The notes: a model not told the origin generated them from the letters alone. A stretch of 64,000 nt of DNA from Ensifer adhaerens (GCF_020035535.1 NZ_CP083350.1:186001-250000), one strand, 5' to 3'. Positions 17,338 to 26,382 are shown, counted from the stretch's first letter. Translations and numbers: made by a program.

Positions 17338-18476
17338 CTGACGAGCGCCCCAAGCTTGCCAACGGCACCACAGAATGGAGAGCGAGAATTGACCTCGTGG
17401 GGCAGGACGCCGCGGTTTACCGCCTCGCTCAGCGTATCCCAATCGTACGGAATGATGTGCGCGTGGGTGTCCTTGAATACCTTGTCGACCTGCTCGCGGC
17501 GCACGCCAAGGCTAAAGAGCTTGGTGCGGTATTTGTTGATCACGACCTGAATGCCATCCGCACCGCCACGCAGGCGTACGAGACGAGCAAATAGATCCTT
17601 GGCCTGATGGAGCGATGGGATTGTCATTTCAGTGACGATGGAAATGCTGTTGACTGAGGCGAGTACATCGCTCTTCCAGGGCGTTTCATAGTAAGGCACG
17701 TCGATGACCATGTGGTCGCTCTCGAAAGCCGCGACATCAAGCATTCGCAACGCCAGTTCGGCGCCCTTCGGTTCCAGCAAGATGGAGGGTTGCTTGAACG
17801 ACAGCAGCGTGAACCCGGCCGAATGCCGCTTGCGAACGAGATCGATAAATTCGAGGTCGACACGCCCTGGGTTCGCGACAACGGCCTTCAGGTCGTAGTC
17901 GTTGACGAGATTGAGGTAGTAGCCGAGCGACCCGGAAGAAAAGTCCAGATCGAAGAGGCCAACGCGCGGCGCCACGCCTTTCGTCGGCTGCGCCAATATT
18001 TGTGCCAGCGAGGATGAAATCACGCTCGCCCCGGCACCACCAACTGCAGCGACGATCGCGTGCACCCGGCTCTCATTGCCGCTGACGCCCGGCGCATGCG
18101 TCGAGATCATGTCGATCAGAGCGCGGCGCTCTAGTGGCTTTTTCAGCCAATCGTCTCCGTTCAGGCGAAATAGCAGCCGCATCAGTTCATCGGAAAGAAC
18201 TTCGGATACGACGACCATTGGAACGTTGCGGTGTTTGGCGCGGAACTGAGTGGTCTCTGGGCGGGAAAGAACCTCGCCATTATCGACATCAAGCACGATC
18301 AAGTTGAACTGTGTCGGATCGACCTTCCCGGCTTCACCAAGTGCGTTCAACGACATATGGTGCGCTTCATAGCGCGACAGCGACCCGAACGTATCCAGCA
18401 TGAGGCTCGCCGCCGCCGCATCGTCGGAGAGAACGAGGATCTTTATGGTCGTTGTAAAGTTCATGTGTGCGGTCAT
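17334..18476 (-). CDS. cpaE: Tad pilus localisation protein CpaE/TadZ
   Basis: The 380-residue protein has an atypical receiver-like N-terminal domain (about 8-125) and a ParA/MinD-like ATPase domain (about 135-370). The P-loop region reads AAVGGAGASVISSS, where the usual Lys of KGGxGKT is replaced, as reported for several TadZ proteins. FDLDFSSGSLGYYLN is the switch region. CpaE/TadZ positions the pilus machine, polar in Caulobacter. It lies between the minor pilin and L,D-transpeptidase genes; an alternative ATG is 12 bases downstream. Confidence 0.88.
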   Translation of the reverse strand: MTAHMNFTTTIKILVLSDDAAAASLMLDTFGSLSRYEAHHMSLNALGEAGKVDPTQFNLIVLDVDNGEVLSRPETTQFRAKHRNVPMVVVSEVLSDELMRLLFRLNGDDWLKKPLERRALIDMISTHAPGVSGNESRVHAIVAAVGGAGASVISSSLAQILAQPTKGVAPRVGLFDLDFSSGSLGYYLNLVNDYDLKAVVANPGRVDLEFIDLVRKRHSAGFTLLSFKQPSILLEPKGAELALRMLDVAAFESDHMVIDVPYYETPWKSDVLASVNSISIVTEMTIPSLHQAKDLFARLVRLRGGADGIQVVINKYRTKLFSLGVRREQVDKVFKDTHAHIIPYDWDTLSEAVNRGVLPHEVNSRSPFCGAVGKLGALVR

Positions 18477-18504
18477 CTCGCTTCCCCACGCAGAATTGAA
18501 GGGC

Positions 18505-19128
18505 TCAGCAGCTTGAACATGTCTTGAGGTCTTCCGTCGTCAGCGTCACCGGATGGGCAGGAACTTCGATCCGATTTAACCCCAGCAAAGCGCCGAGAAG
18601 CGGCAGATCGAATGTGACGCCGCGCACTTCCAGGCGCATGGTCAGCACAGGCCCGTTCGGCCGTCCCCAATATCCCAGGCCGGAGCGTTGATAGGTGACG
18701 ACGACGTTTGCCGGCTGGATACGCCAGTTGATGTCGCAAATGCCTGGGTTGGGGTCACCCGCCACCCCACAGACGCCGTCGCTGCCCATGACAATCCGGG
18801 TTAATGCCGCGCTGCAATTTGCGAGATTCGGTCCGCAGCTCGACGATATCGTCGCATCATTCGGCGTCGCATCGCCATTATAGAGAGGGTTGTTGTTGTC
18901 TGTCGGAAAAACGGCGGCGAAGTTGTTCGTCAGCGGATCTGAGACGGCTGCGAGACGGGCGCCTGCCTGCAGGGCCTTGACCGTCTGGTTCCATTGCGAC
19001 ATGGCATAACCGAACTCAACGAGCGCCGAAATCGCCAGAAGCACGAGCGGCAGCGATATCAATCCTTCGGTCAGCGTCACACCGCGCTGGTCTTGCCAGA
19101 AGGAAATGGGCGATCGAAGGCTTACCAT
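18505..19128 (-). CDS. TadE/TadF-like minor pilin
   Basis: The 207-residue protein starts with a short basic leader, then GVTLTEGLISLPLVLLAISALVEFG, a TadE-type pseudopilin helix with the conserved acidic residue in LTE. The C-terminal region is a periplasmic beta-rich domain with several cysteines. Minor pseudopilins of this kind are processed by the CpaA peptidase and are needed for Flp pilus assembly. The chosen ATG at 19128 overlaps the preceding gene by 7 bases; a longer in-frame upstream version would run through that gene. Confidence 0.82.
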   Translation of the reverse strand: MVSLRSPISFWQDQRGVTLTEGLISLPLVLLAISALVEFGYAMSQWNQTVKALQAGARLAAVSDPLTNNFAAVFPTDNNNPLYNGDATPNDATISSSCGPNLANCSAALTRIVMGSDGVCGVAGDPNPGICDINWRIQPANVVVTYQRSGLGYWGRPNGPVLTMRLEVRGVTFDLPLLGALLGLNRIEVPAHPVTLTTEDLKTCSSC

Positions 19129-19595
19129 CCGATGTACCTCTCTTGGTGAGAGGAGCGGATTGTGATCGCCTCGATGCCGAGCCAGGAAAAAATAGGCGAA
19201 CTCCGGTAGACATGTGCCGTCTGGACGGTAATCGTGCCGTTCGCGTCCACTGGAGTAATTGTGATGTTGGTGAGAGCCGGCCCCCAACCGGGTACACGTA
19301 GCGCAGCGTTTGCGACCGGGGTTTGTGTTCCATAGAAAGCAATCAGCTTGGCAGTCGTCGTATCGCACGTTGCGTCGTACGTTCCCGAATCCGGTCGGCA
19401 TCGAGCGAGGTAGCGGCCGGCGTCCCTCAGACCGGCGTCGATCTGCATCCGTTCCCAGAAGATATTGCCGAACTCCAGGATACCGGCAGCAAAGAGGGTA
19501 ACGAAAGGTATGGCAACCAACGCTTCGGTCAGCACGGCTCCATCATCGCTGTGGCGGAAACGATTAAGGACAGAGTTTCGCAGCGCGATCATCAT
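19122..19595 (-). CDS. tadE: TadE-like minor pilin
   Basis: The 157-residue protein has a leader ending near G19 followed by AVLTEALVAIPFVTLFAAGILEFGN, the pseudopilin helix with conserved LTEA. A cysteine pair (about 86 and 97) lies in the periplasmic domain. It overlaps the TadG-like gene upstream by 4 bases and the next minor pilin downstream by 7, so the three are tightly coupled. Function as a minor pseudopilin of the Tad system follows from family and context. Confidence 0.85.
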   Translation of the reverse strand: MMIALRNSVLNRFRHSDDGAVLTEALVAIPFVTLFAAGILEFGNIFWERMQIDAGLRDAGRYLARCRPDSGTYDATCDTTTAKLIAFYGTQTPVANAALRVPGWGPALTNITITPVDANGTITVQTAHVYRSSPIFSWLGIEAITIRSSHQERYIGW

Positions 19596-21214
19596 CTGAC
19601 CAACTCCGCTTCTTCGCGGAGGAACTCGTCAAGGGTGCCGCGCCCGCCCTTGCCGCTGATGTCGATCATTTCCAGCGAGATATAGCGCTCATTGCTTTCC
19701 TTGACAGCGGGCTTTGTCAGGAACATGCGCGCAAAGGCGATCGCCTTCGTCGCCTTGTGGCCATTCAGATGCCCAACCGACTTCTCGTAACCGCAATTGA
19801 CGATCGCGGAAAAGATCTCGCGTCGATCGCCGTATTCATCGGCCGTGTAGTTCGAAAGCGCCGGCCCCGAGTAGCATTGTCCGCCGGTTCCAGGGGTGCC
19901 CTTCTCGCCGCTCGCCGAAGCATGGCTGATCAGCGACGGGTTGTTGAGCTCATAGCGATAAACATCGTATGCGGACGGGCGGCTCGGCAGCCCTGTGGCG
20001 CCACTGGGATAGCTCGAATAGTTGCTGAGAACGGCGGTGACGGACGGGGCCGAGCCACCCTGCGCAACGTTCCAATAGGTATTGTAATTCCAGTTGTTGC
20101 CCGTGCTGATCTTGCCCCCGCCCATCGCTGTCATGGTCGCGCCGTAGCCGAGCGGCACCGCCTTGGTGACGTCTCCGATCGCGCCTCCGGATGTGACCGG
20201 GTTGTACGTGTCGCAAGTCTTGTTGGCGTTGCCCGTCTGGCTCTGCGCAGAGCGCACGTTTTGCGCCGGGCGATAGCGGGCGTCGTTGCTCACCTTGTTG
20301 AACGACGAGGAATAGAAACCAAAGCGGGTGTTCACGCCGTCCTCAACAGGCCCAGCCTTGGCGCCGGTCTCAGTGTCGAGGTTATCCTTGGTGTAGCACG
20401 TTCCGGGGTTACCCGTCGCCAGGGCATCGGCCAGCACGGATGCACCATTGCCCAAAGGGGTCCTCAGGAAACCGAAGTTGCCCGGCCCGGGACTGGAAGA
20501 CGATGTACTGTGCAGCTCGATCTGGGTGCCATAGAGATCGCCGGCCGCAAATTTGGTGTGCAACTGTTCGGCCGCCTGCTCGCTGACAGTCGCGCTGCTG
20601 TTGCCGGCCGGCTCATAAGGATTGCAGATGAAGATTGGTGTCACGTCGCAGGCGCTGACCCGGTACGCTGCCACAGCGTCGGCCGACACGTTGATTGTAG
20701 AGCGTGTGACACCGACGGGCAGCGGGAAGATCGTCTGCATCGCCTGGTTCTTGGCGGTGACCCAGGCATAGCCGGCGTCGTTCGGATTCGTCGTGATCAT
20801 TGCCGCCGTTATAGGGTCGTCGTCGTCGCCTGCGAACGTGCCGTCTCCGGGGATGCCCTTGAGAAACCTGACGGTCACCGTACTGGCAGTATCGTCCCCG
20901 GCCTTGTAAGCAACCGTGATGTACGAACCGAGCGACATGCCACTGCCGCCGTTACCGAAGGCGGCAGTATTGGCAAGCTTTTCGATTGCGGCCTGCGCCC
21001 GCGTGATCGAATCGTCACGGCCGTCAAGTTCTCGGGCCCCCGTCAGAGCCATGGCATCGACCGCGCTTTGAAGATCCGTATGGAGATTGGCGCTGCGGCC
21101 AACGTCGATGACGATGAGAGAGACACCGAGCAACAACGGCATGGCAATGAGCGTCAACGCAATGACGTAGCCTCGTCGGTCTTCCCAAAACCTCTTGATC
21201 GTTCTGTGTAGCAT
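19592..21214 (-). CDS. tadG: TadG-like pilus-associated protein
   Basis: The 540-residue protein has a TadE/G-type N-terminal membrane helix (RRGYVIALTLIAMPLLLGVSLIVIDVGRS, about 14-42) followed by the TadG segment TDLQSAVDAMALTGARELDG, then a large extracytoplasmic domain rich in Gly, Ser, Asn and Thr with paired cysteines. TadG-like proteins are large minor components of the Flp system. ATG 21214 follows GGAGAGG; an in-frame ATG at 21244 is less well placed. Confidence 0.85.
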   Translation of the reverse strand: MLHRTIKRFWEDRRGYVIALTLIAMPLLLGVSLIVIDVGRSANLHTDLQSAVDAMALTGARELDGRDDSITRAQAAIEKLANTAAFGNGGSGMSLGSYITVAYKAGDDTASTVTVRFLKGIPGDGTFAGDDDDPITAAMITTNPNDAGYAWVTAKNQAMQTIFPLPVGVTRSTINVSADAVAAYRVSACDVTPIFICNPYEPAGNSSATVSEQAAEQLHTKFAAGDLYGTQIELHSTSSSSPGPGNFGFLRTPLGNGASVLADALATGNPGTCYTKDNLDTETGAKAGPVEDGVNTRFGFYSSSFNKVSNDARYRPAQNVRSAQSQTGNANKTCDTYNPVTSGGAIGDVTKAVPLGYGATMTAMGGGKISTGNNWNYNTYWNVAQGGSAPSVTAVLSNYSSYPSGATGLPSRPSAYDVYRYELNNPSLISHASASGEKGTPGTGGQCYSGPALSNYTADEYGDRREIFSAIVNCGYEKSVGHLNGHKATKAIAFARMFLTKPAVKESNERYISLEMIDISGKGGRGTLDEFLREEAELVR

Positions 21215-21314
21215 AGACACGCCTCTCCGATCGCGGCGGCTCACCGTCGTGACACTTTGTTCCTATTGCATTCCTTTCAGGGGCCTTCCCCGCCTGCCTG
21301 CCATGCCATCACGG

Positions 21315-21650
21315 TCACTGTGCCGTGCCGCTATAACCGTTCGTAGCCATGGGCGGTGTTGCCGTCGGCAGGATCACTGCCGTTGGCATAGCGGCACCTG
21401 GGCTCGCGCCGGCGCCGTTATAGTTCCGCATGACCTTGTCGATCGACTTGCCGTCCATGGCGATCCGCGTGTTCTGCGCCACCCTCGGGAAAGGATCCTG
21501 AATATGGATGGCTTTATTGGCCTCCATGGCATTGCCGGCCCCAAAGGTGATGGTATCCCGGTGGTTCATGTAGTCGGCGCAGCCCGAAACGAGGCTGGTT
21601 GCCGCCAGAACCAGAACCAGAGGCGCGCGCTTACTTTTTAACAACAGCAA
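21315..21650 (-). CDS. Small Tad-locus lipoprotein, probable TTG start
   Basis: The frame encodes about 111 residues with a lipobox LVSGC (Cys24 from the proposed start) and a mature part CADYMNHRDTITFGAGNA that is not a known enzyme. No ATG or GTG precedes the signal peptide at a sensible distance. TTG 21650, with GGGAGG five bases upstream, overlaps the end of cpaC by 20 bases and is the best start. It occupies the place of cpaD in other cpa loci but is shorter than typical CpaD, so orthology is uncertain. Confidence 0.65.
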   Translation of the reverse strand: MLLLKSKRAPLVLVLAATSLVSGCADYMNHRDTITFGAGNAMEANKAIHIQDPFPRVAQNTRIAMDGKSIDKVMRNYNGAGASPGAAMPTAVILPTATPPMATNGYSGTAQ

Positions 21651-23124
21651 CGACGCCTCCCGTATCGAGATCAAGCCTGTGGCCATAGGGACCGGTGACG
21701 CCTTCGCCATTGCGGAACCGACGAAGCATGTCTTTGTCGACTTCCAAAACACCGAGAGCAAAAAGCTCCGCATCGTTGGACGAACGCGTCTGGTCGAGCG
21801 GGCTGTAGAGCGCCTCACCCGGCGCCGCCGGGCGAACGATATGCGGGGTTACGACGATCACAAGGTCGGACTCCCGTTTCAGGAAACTCGTCGAGCGGAA
21901 CAGGGCTCCGATCACCGGCAACTGCCCCAAGCCCGGCAATTGCTGGATATCTTTCGAGTTGACCGACTGCAGCAGGCCCGCCAATGCGAAACTTTGACCA
22001 TCACGTAGCGCCACGGTCGTCTTCGCGGCGCGTGAGATGAAGCCGGGATTGCCGTTGACGTTGATCGATGTATCGATTTCGGAGACTTCCGGCTCGACCT
22101 TGAGACTGATGAGCCCCCCGTCGAGCACAACTGGCGTAAAGGTCAGCCGTACGCCGAAAGGACGGTAATCGGTCTGCGTCGCCAGTGTCGCGCCGTTTGC
22201 CACGGTCGTCTGGATCGGCACTTCACCACCGGCGTGAAAGCTTGCGGTCTCGCCGCTCATCGCAATCAGGTTCGGTTGGGCAAGTCGCCGCACCAGTCCC
22301 TTTTGCTCCAACGCATTGATGACGACATCGATCTGGCCGCCGGAAATCTCAAGGACTTTGGCGATCAACTGTCCGAACGGTTGCATGCCGGTTGCCGCGC
22401 CGGCGGCATCCGTAAGGGTGCGGACGAGTGAACCGTCCTTGACGTCGATCCCCTGACTGGTGGTCGCCTTGCCGATACCGTTTCGGCCGTGCCCAGACCA
22501 GCCGATACCCAGGTCGCGTCCGGTTTGGCGCGAGGCCTCGATTACCCGAACCTCGAGCATGACTTGCTGGGAATCATTGACACGCAACTGGTTGAGAACG
22601 GCCTGGTCCGAATAGGACTGCGCAATCTCCAAGACGCGTTGTAGCTCCGTCGCATCCCTCACCACGCCGGTCAGGCGTATGCGATCATTCGAATTGATCA
22701 CCCGAACCTGTGACCCTGGCGAAGCCGCTCGAATGGCTGACGCCACCTCGGTGAAGTCGCTGGCGACACGGATGTCGATGACGCCCAGCAGTTTCTTGTC
22801 GTCGCCATAGACCGAGATGTTTGTGGCCCCGGTCTTTTTGCCGCGAATGAAGAGAGACTTATCGGAAAGCGGTACGACATCGATAAGGTCGGCACTACCA
22901 ATTACGAGATCCCCGAACGCTTTGCCGGTGGTGATCGTCAGCGTATCGTTCGGCGGTAGTACGACATGTTGAACCGATCCGCCGAGAGTGACGAATTTTT
23001 CCTGCGCCGCCGCCGAACCGACTAGGACAGGCCCAAAAAAGGCGCTGCCCGAAATAATCGCGACCGTCGCTGCCAGGATCCTGCGTCTTGCCGCGTGTCT
23101 TATGCTTACCCTCATTCCCGCCAA
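21631..23124 (-). CDS. cpaC: Tad pilus outer-membrane secretin CpaC/RcpA
   Basis: The 497-residue protein has a signal peptide (about 12-40), an N-terminal pilus/T2SS N-domain (about 48-115 with DVVPLSDKSLFIRGKKTG), a BON-like segment (about 115-185) and a C-terminal secretin domain (about 255-430) containing LKVEPEVSEIDTS and VVTPHIVRP. It forms the outer-membrane channel through which the Flp pilus exits. An ATG nine bases further in is an equally good start. It follows cpaB by 45 bp. Confidence 0.92.
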   Translation of the reverse strand: MAGMRVSIRHAARRRILAATVAIISGSAFFGPVLVGSAAAQEKFVTLGGSVQHVVLPPNDTLTITTGKAFGDLVIGSADLIDVVPLSDKSLFIRGKKTGATNISVYGDDKKLLGVIDIRVASDFTEVASAIRAASPGSQVRVINSNDRIRLTGVVRDATELQRVLEIAQSYSDQAVLNQLRVNDSQQVMLEVRVIEASRQTGRDLGIGWSGHGRNGIGKATTSQGIDVKDGSLVRTLTDAAGAATGMQPFGQLIAKVLEISGGQIDVVINALEQKGLVRRLAQPNLIAMSGETASFHAGGEVPIQTTVANGATLATQTDYRPFGVRLTFTPVVLDGGLISLKVEPEVSEIDTSINVNGNPGFISRAAKTTVALRDGQSFALAGLLQSVNSKDIQQLPGLGQLPVIGALFRSTSFLKRESDLVIVVTPHIVRPAAPGEALYSPLDQTRSSNDAELFALGVLEVDKDMLRRFRNGEGVTGPYGHRLDLDTGGVVAVVKK

Positions 23125-23169
23125 AGCCCCCTCTCCTCGAAGCTGGCCCTGCCCCTCATCCAGGGCAGG

Positions 23170-24183
23170 TTAATTTCCAAGTTCCTGGATCTGCCCAACC
23201 CGGTATTCGTCCCGTTTAGTTGCGCTCCAGACGCCGACGGTTGCCCACTTCGGTTCTACCTGCAAGACCGGCTCGACACTGCGCTCCACGATTTGCACCT
23301 GTTTTTCGCCCTTGGGTGCATTCAATTTGCTTTCGACGGAGTTGATCCTGCCATTGAGGTCCTCGCCAACCTTGCGAACCATGCCTTCGATCAGGTCCAG
23401 TCGGCCGTCGTCGGCATTCTGCGTGAATTCGGCAGCCATAGGTCCACCGCCCAAATCCGCCACCGTGACCGGCCTGGTCTGCTCGACTGAAGCAGAAGCG
23501 ATATTGCGGAGTGCGAGCGAGAGAGTGCCTATATTGGTGCCCAGCGTCAGACGTTGCGCCTCGTCGGTCGTCACTTCGAACGTGACGGTTTTCACCACCG
23601 ACGGCTCGTCCTTGCGCTCGTCGGCTGTCTGGTCGACGGCAAGTACTTTTACACCCTGCAGCAGCACATCCACCGAGGTCTGCTCGTTGCCGTTCTTGGG
23701 GTCACGGATGACACGGGTCAGGAGTACGTCAACCCGGTCCGAGGGGCGAACGAAGCCCGCAACGCCGAGCACGTCGTTGACGCGAATGGAAACCGCCTTC
23801 ATCCCTTGGTCGAGGGCCGCCGACAGGGTGGCGCGCTCACCGGCGCCGGTAATCTTTGAAGTCAGCACCGGCTCGCCCGGATCGATCGCTTCCATCGCAT
23901 ATCGCGGCTCATCCTTGTCCCCGAGCACCGCCTGGATCGCATCGAAGGAGCCGTCCGGTCTTTCATCTGATGGCCACGGAATGGCCTTCAGGTTCTCGGG
24001 TCGCACCCGGTCACCGAAACGCATTGCCTTGGCGGCAACGACGAGAGTTTTTTCCGATTGTTTGACGCCACCGTTCGCGGCAAGACGTGCCCGCTCTCCA
24101 GCAAGATAGGTGCGTGTGGCAAAGACCGCAGCAATGGCAAGAACAAAGGCGATTGCGAGACTAAGGATCGTTGAAAAACGCAT
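23170..24183 (-). CDS. cpaB: Tad pilus assembly protein CpaB/RcpC
   Basis: The 337-residue protein has an N-terminal membrane anchor (about 5-25), an SAF-type domain (about 47-112, with AAKAMRFGDRVRPENLKAIPWP) and an RcpC domain (about 120-235, VRVNDVLGVAGFVRPSDRVDVLLTR region). CpaB works in the periplasm with the CpaC secretin. It is the first assembly gene downstream of the pilin, with a hairpin in the 90-bp gap between them. Confidence 0.9.
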   Translation of the reverse strand: MRFSTILSLAIAFVLAIAAVFATRTYLAGERARLAANGGVKQSEKTLVVAAKAMRFGDRVRPENLKAIPWPSDERPDGSFDAIQAVLGDKDEPRYAMEAIDPGEPVLTSKITGAGERATLSAALDQGMKAVSIRVNDVLGVAGFVRPSDRVDVLLTRVIRDPKNGNEQTSVDVLLQGVKVLAVDQTADERKDEPSVVKTVTFEVTTDEAQRLTLGTNIGTLSLALRNIASASVEQTRPVTVADLGGGPMAAEFTQNADDGRLDLIEGMVRKVGEDLNGRINSVESKLNAPKGEKQVQIVERSVEPVLQVEPKWATVGVWSATKRDEYRVGQIQELGN

Positions 24184-24240
24184 TGCCGATACTCACAAAT
24201 CCGAAAATCAACTCATGCTGAAATGCTAATTTAGAAGAGA

Positions 24241-24256
24241 GGGGTTAATAAACCCC
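24241..24256 (-). terminator. Attenuator-like hairpin between flp pilin and cpaB
   Basis: GGGGTT-TATT-AACCCC (minus-strand reading) forms a perfect 6-bp stem in the 90-bp gap after the pilin stop, extendable by flanking G/C pairs and followed by a pyrimidine-rich TCTCTTCT. It would let most transcripts end after the pilin with some readthrough into the assembly genes, matching the need for excess pilin. Confidence 0.55.
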
Positions 24257-24273
24257 CCTCCTCTTGGGCGATG

Positions 24274-24477
24274 TCATGCAGCCGGAGGAGGAGCACTGAC
24301 GGTAGTAGTCCACCAGGTCCCCCATGAAGTCCACGCGGCACTGAGGTTCGTTCCTGCGGCACCTACTGCCAAGATCGCACCGCCGATAAGCAGGCCGAGC
24401 AGAATCAGGTATTCAGTCAGCGCTACGCCTTCTTCTTCCCGCGCGAAAGCGCGTACTTCAGACAAAACAGCTTTCAT
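24274..24477 (-). CDS. flp: Flp/Fap-type major pilin
   Basis: The 67-residue prepilin has a 17-residue leader and the Flp processing motif G17 followed by VALTEY, placing Glu and Tyr at mature positions 5 and 6 as required for Flp pilins. A hydrophobic helix (LILLGLLIGGAILAVGAAG) and a short Trp/Thr/Pro-rich tail follow. It is cleaved by the CpaA peptidase and polymerises into the pilus. GGAGGTAA lies upstream, and two CtrA-like boxes lie in the divergent promoter region. Confidence 0.93.
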   Translation of the reverse strand: MKAVLSEVRAFAREEEGVALTEYLILLGLLIGGAILAVGAAGTNLSAAWTSWGTWWTTTVSAPPPAA

Positions 24478-24805
24478 CGAGAATTACCTCCAAATATTCT
24501 TGGAATGCGGGACCGTTTATTTTATCCGGCCCCCCGCATGTCATCGAGACCGCCTCTCCGACTAAGTTGATTAATAATCCCTTAATTATTATATCGTCAA
24601 CTTCTAATACGGCGTGGAACGAAACAACTCCAGGGTATGGTTAAAATCATAAACCCGCGGATTTTAAGGGCATTTTAGTTGAATTTTATATGATCGTGAC
24701 ATCCCGTAATATTTGTTGAGTTTTCCCGCCCACAAGTGATTACGTCGTACGCAGTACAGCTCGCTAACTCCGGATGAGACCTGCGCTCTATCAAGTCGAG
24801 GAAAC
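24478..24805. promoter_or_regulatory. Divergent flp/cpaA promoter region with CtrA-like boxes
   Basis: This 328-bp AT-rich interval separates the pilin gene from cpaA. TTAA-N7-TTAA occurs at 24571-24585, the full CtrA consensus. ATGGTTAA at 24637-24644 is the reverse complement of the CtrA half-site TTAACCAT. CtrA activates pilA in Caulobacter, so cell-cycle control of this pilus is plausible. No gene was seen inside. Confidence 0.6.
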
Positions 24806-25327
24806 ATGATTGAAGTATTCAACATAATCCCGTGGACTGCCGGACTGGTTTTTCTCTATGCGGCCTGGAGTGACTTTCAGCGCTGGCGCATACCGAACGG
24901 CGCTGTTCTCGCCCTCATCGCAGTCTATGCGCTTGGCGCTGCACTGAAGCTACTTGTTGTAGAGGATGTCGGCGCCACGCTCTTCTCGCTCAGCGGCATT
25001 GGAGGCGATGTCGGAGCTGGCTTACTCCTCTTCACGCTCGGGGTCGTACTTTGGGCTTTTCGGCTGTTCGGCGCCGGCGACGCCAAACTGTTCCTGCCGA
25101 TTGGGCTCTTCGTCGGCTGGCACGGCATGCTCCCCTTCGCCATCTTCCTGCTGATCGGAGGCATCTTGACCATGCTGGCCCTGAAAGTGCCGATGCCTCT
25201 GGCATTCGCGCATTATGCCGTGGCCATGCGCATCGAGGAGATTCGTGTCAGCCGCAAGATTCCCTATGGCGTCATCATGGTGCTTGCCACGCTTGTCACG
25301 ATGGCCTTTGGAGGCCACCAGGCCTAG
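24806..25327 (+). CDS. cpaA: Prepilin peptidase CpaA/TadV
   Basis: The 173-residue A24-family aspartic peptidase has five to six membrane helices. The first catalytic Asp is in AAWSDFQRWRIPN (about residue 23) and the second in the GxGD motif FGAGDAKLF (about 92). It cleaves the leaders of the Flp pilin and TadE/F-type pseudopilins. It is transcribed divergently from the pilin gene with GAGGAAAC before the start. Confidence 0.9.
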   Translation: MIEVFNIIPWTAGLVFLYAAWSDFQRWRIPNGAVLALIAVYALGAALKLLVVEDVGATLFSLSGIGGDVGAGLLLFTLGVVLWAFRLFGAGDAKLFLPIGLFVGWHGMLPFAIFLLIGGILTMLALKVPMPLAFAHYAVAMRIEEIRVSRKIPYGVIMVLATLVTMAFGGHQA

Positions 25328-25477
25328 ACGAGGCGGCCAGTTTCGCGAAACGCGAGACGCGATAGGGGTGTTTCGGACGCAAGTGCGCCGAGAGCGACGA
25401 ATGCAGTCGACTTTACGCGAGAGCCCACGGGTGCCTTCTTCCGAGGTAATTCATTCCCGTGCCGTCCCGACGACAGA

Positions 25478-26332
25478 TCATACCTTCGGTGGCAAACCGC
25501 GTAGGAACAGCAGGCATTGCACCAACTGGGAGGCGGCCTCCTGCGCGAAGACAAGCCCACGTTCGTCCTTCTCGCGCGCCATGAGATCGAGATAACAGTC
25601 AAGGATGATGCCACAAACGACGGCTGGGCGTTCGAACGCTGCCTGAGAAAACCCGTCAACATTGGGCTTGAAAACCACGCGCAGGTCGCGACATTGCCCG
25701 AGGCGTTCTTTTGCTTCATCTGCAAAGCGCGTGAGTTCCCGTGCGTCGGCGATATCCCGCAGGCCCGACAACTGCACGTGGAGCCGGTGCTCGAGATCTT
25801 CAAGCGTCACGCCGGCTTCCGATGAGGCATCCTGGCGCGCGTGATGAAAAGCCGACCGCCGTTCGCGCCGCAACGTCGCGATGTGACCCAGCTCCTCACC
25901 GGCCATTCTTTCGGCAGCCTGCCTTATCTCCGGTGATGGCGCCCTCCCGGCAACATAGCTCCAGAATTCGAATGCCCGCTCTTCGTTTCTGACCGCGATC
26001 GAAAAGGCCCGATAGGCGCTTAGAGCTTCGGCCGGGATCAAATCGGCACCTTCCGCGTCGAAGAGATCAGACACAGACGGAGCGCCCGTCACAAATCCAG
26101 CAGCATCCAGGCCAGTTGCCCTCGACCAATCCGCGACCTGAGACAGGTGCGACTTTTCCTCGGCGACCAGCCGTTCGAAGACTGCGACCAACTCGGGTCG
26201 CCCCTCAGCGCTCATCCTGTCACGCAGCGCTTCGTATCCTTCGATCGCCTCCCGTTCCATGCGCGCGGCCGTTTGCATCAGACCTTCCATGGTGTTCAGA
26301 ACCGGCGGCTCTTCAGTCAGCTTGGGCATCAA
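25478..26332 (-). CDS. Rubrerythrin/ferritin-like diiron protein divergent from nosR
   Basis: The 284-residue protein contains a ferritin-like four-helix bundle in residues 15-165: helix motifs EREAIEGYEAL and EEKSHLSQV, then EERAFEFW and EELGHIATL. These supply two E and two ExxH pairs, the rubrerythrin-type diiron ligand set. The last ~110 residues are helical and not recognised. No rubredoxin CxxC is present, so it is not a full rubrerythrin. It is divergent from nosR with an FNR/NnrR-type box between, suggesting co-regulation under low oxygen or nitric oxide. Confidence 0.75.
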   Translation of the reverse strand: MMPKLTEEPPVLNTMEGLMQTAARMEREAIEGYEALRDRMSAEGRPELVAVFERLVAEEKSHLSQVADWSRATGLDAAGFVTGAPSVSDLFDAEGADLIPAEALSAYRAFSIAVRNEERAFEFWSYVAGRAPSPEIRQAAERMAGEELGHIATLRRERRSAFHHARQDASSEAGVTLEDLEHRLHVQLSGLRDIADARELTRFADEAKERLGQCRDLRVVFKPNVDGFSQAAFERPAVVCGIILDCYLDLMAREKDERGLVFAQEAASQLVQCLLFLRGLPPKV

Positions 26333-26382
26333 GTCTCTCCGAAATCAACGCCCGCATCCTACGGAAACAAAAATACCGTTTG

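Noticed and set aside
19757..21211. 484-codon open frame opposite the TadG-like gene
   Set aside because: Arises from codon bias of the opposite strand; repetitive Arg/Val/Gly composition.
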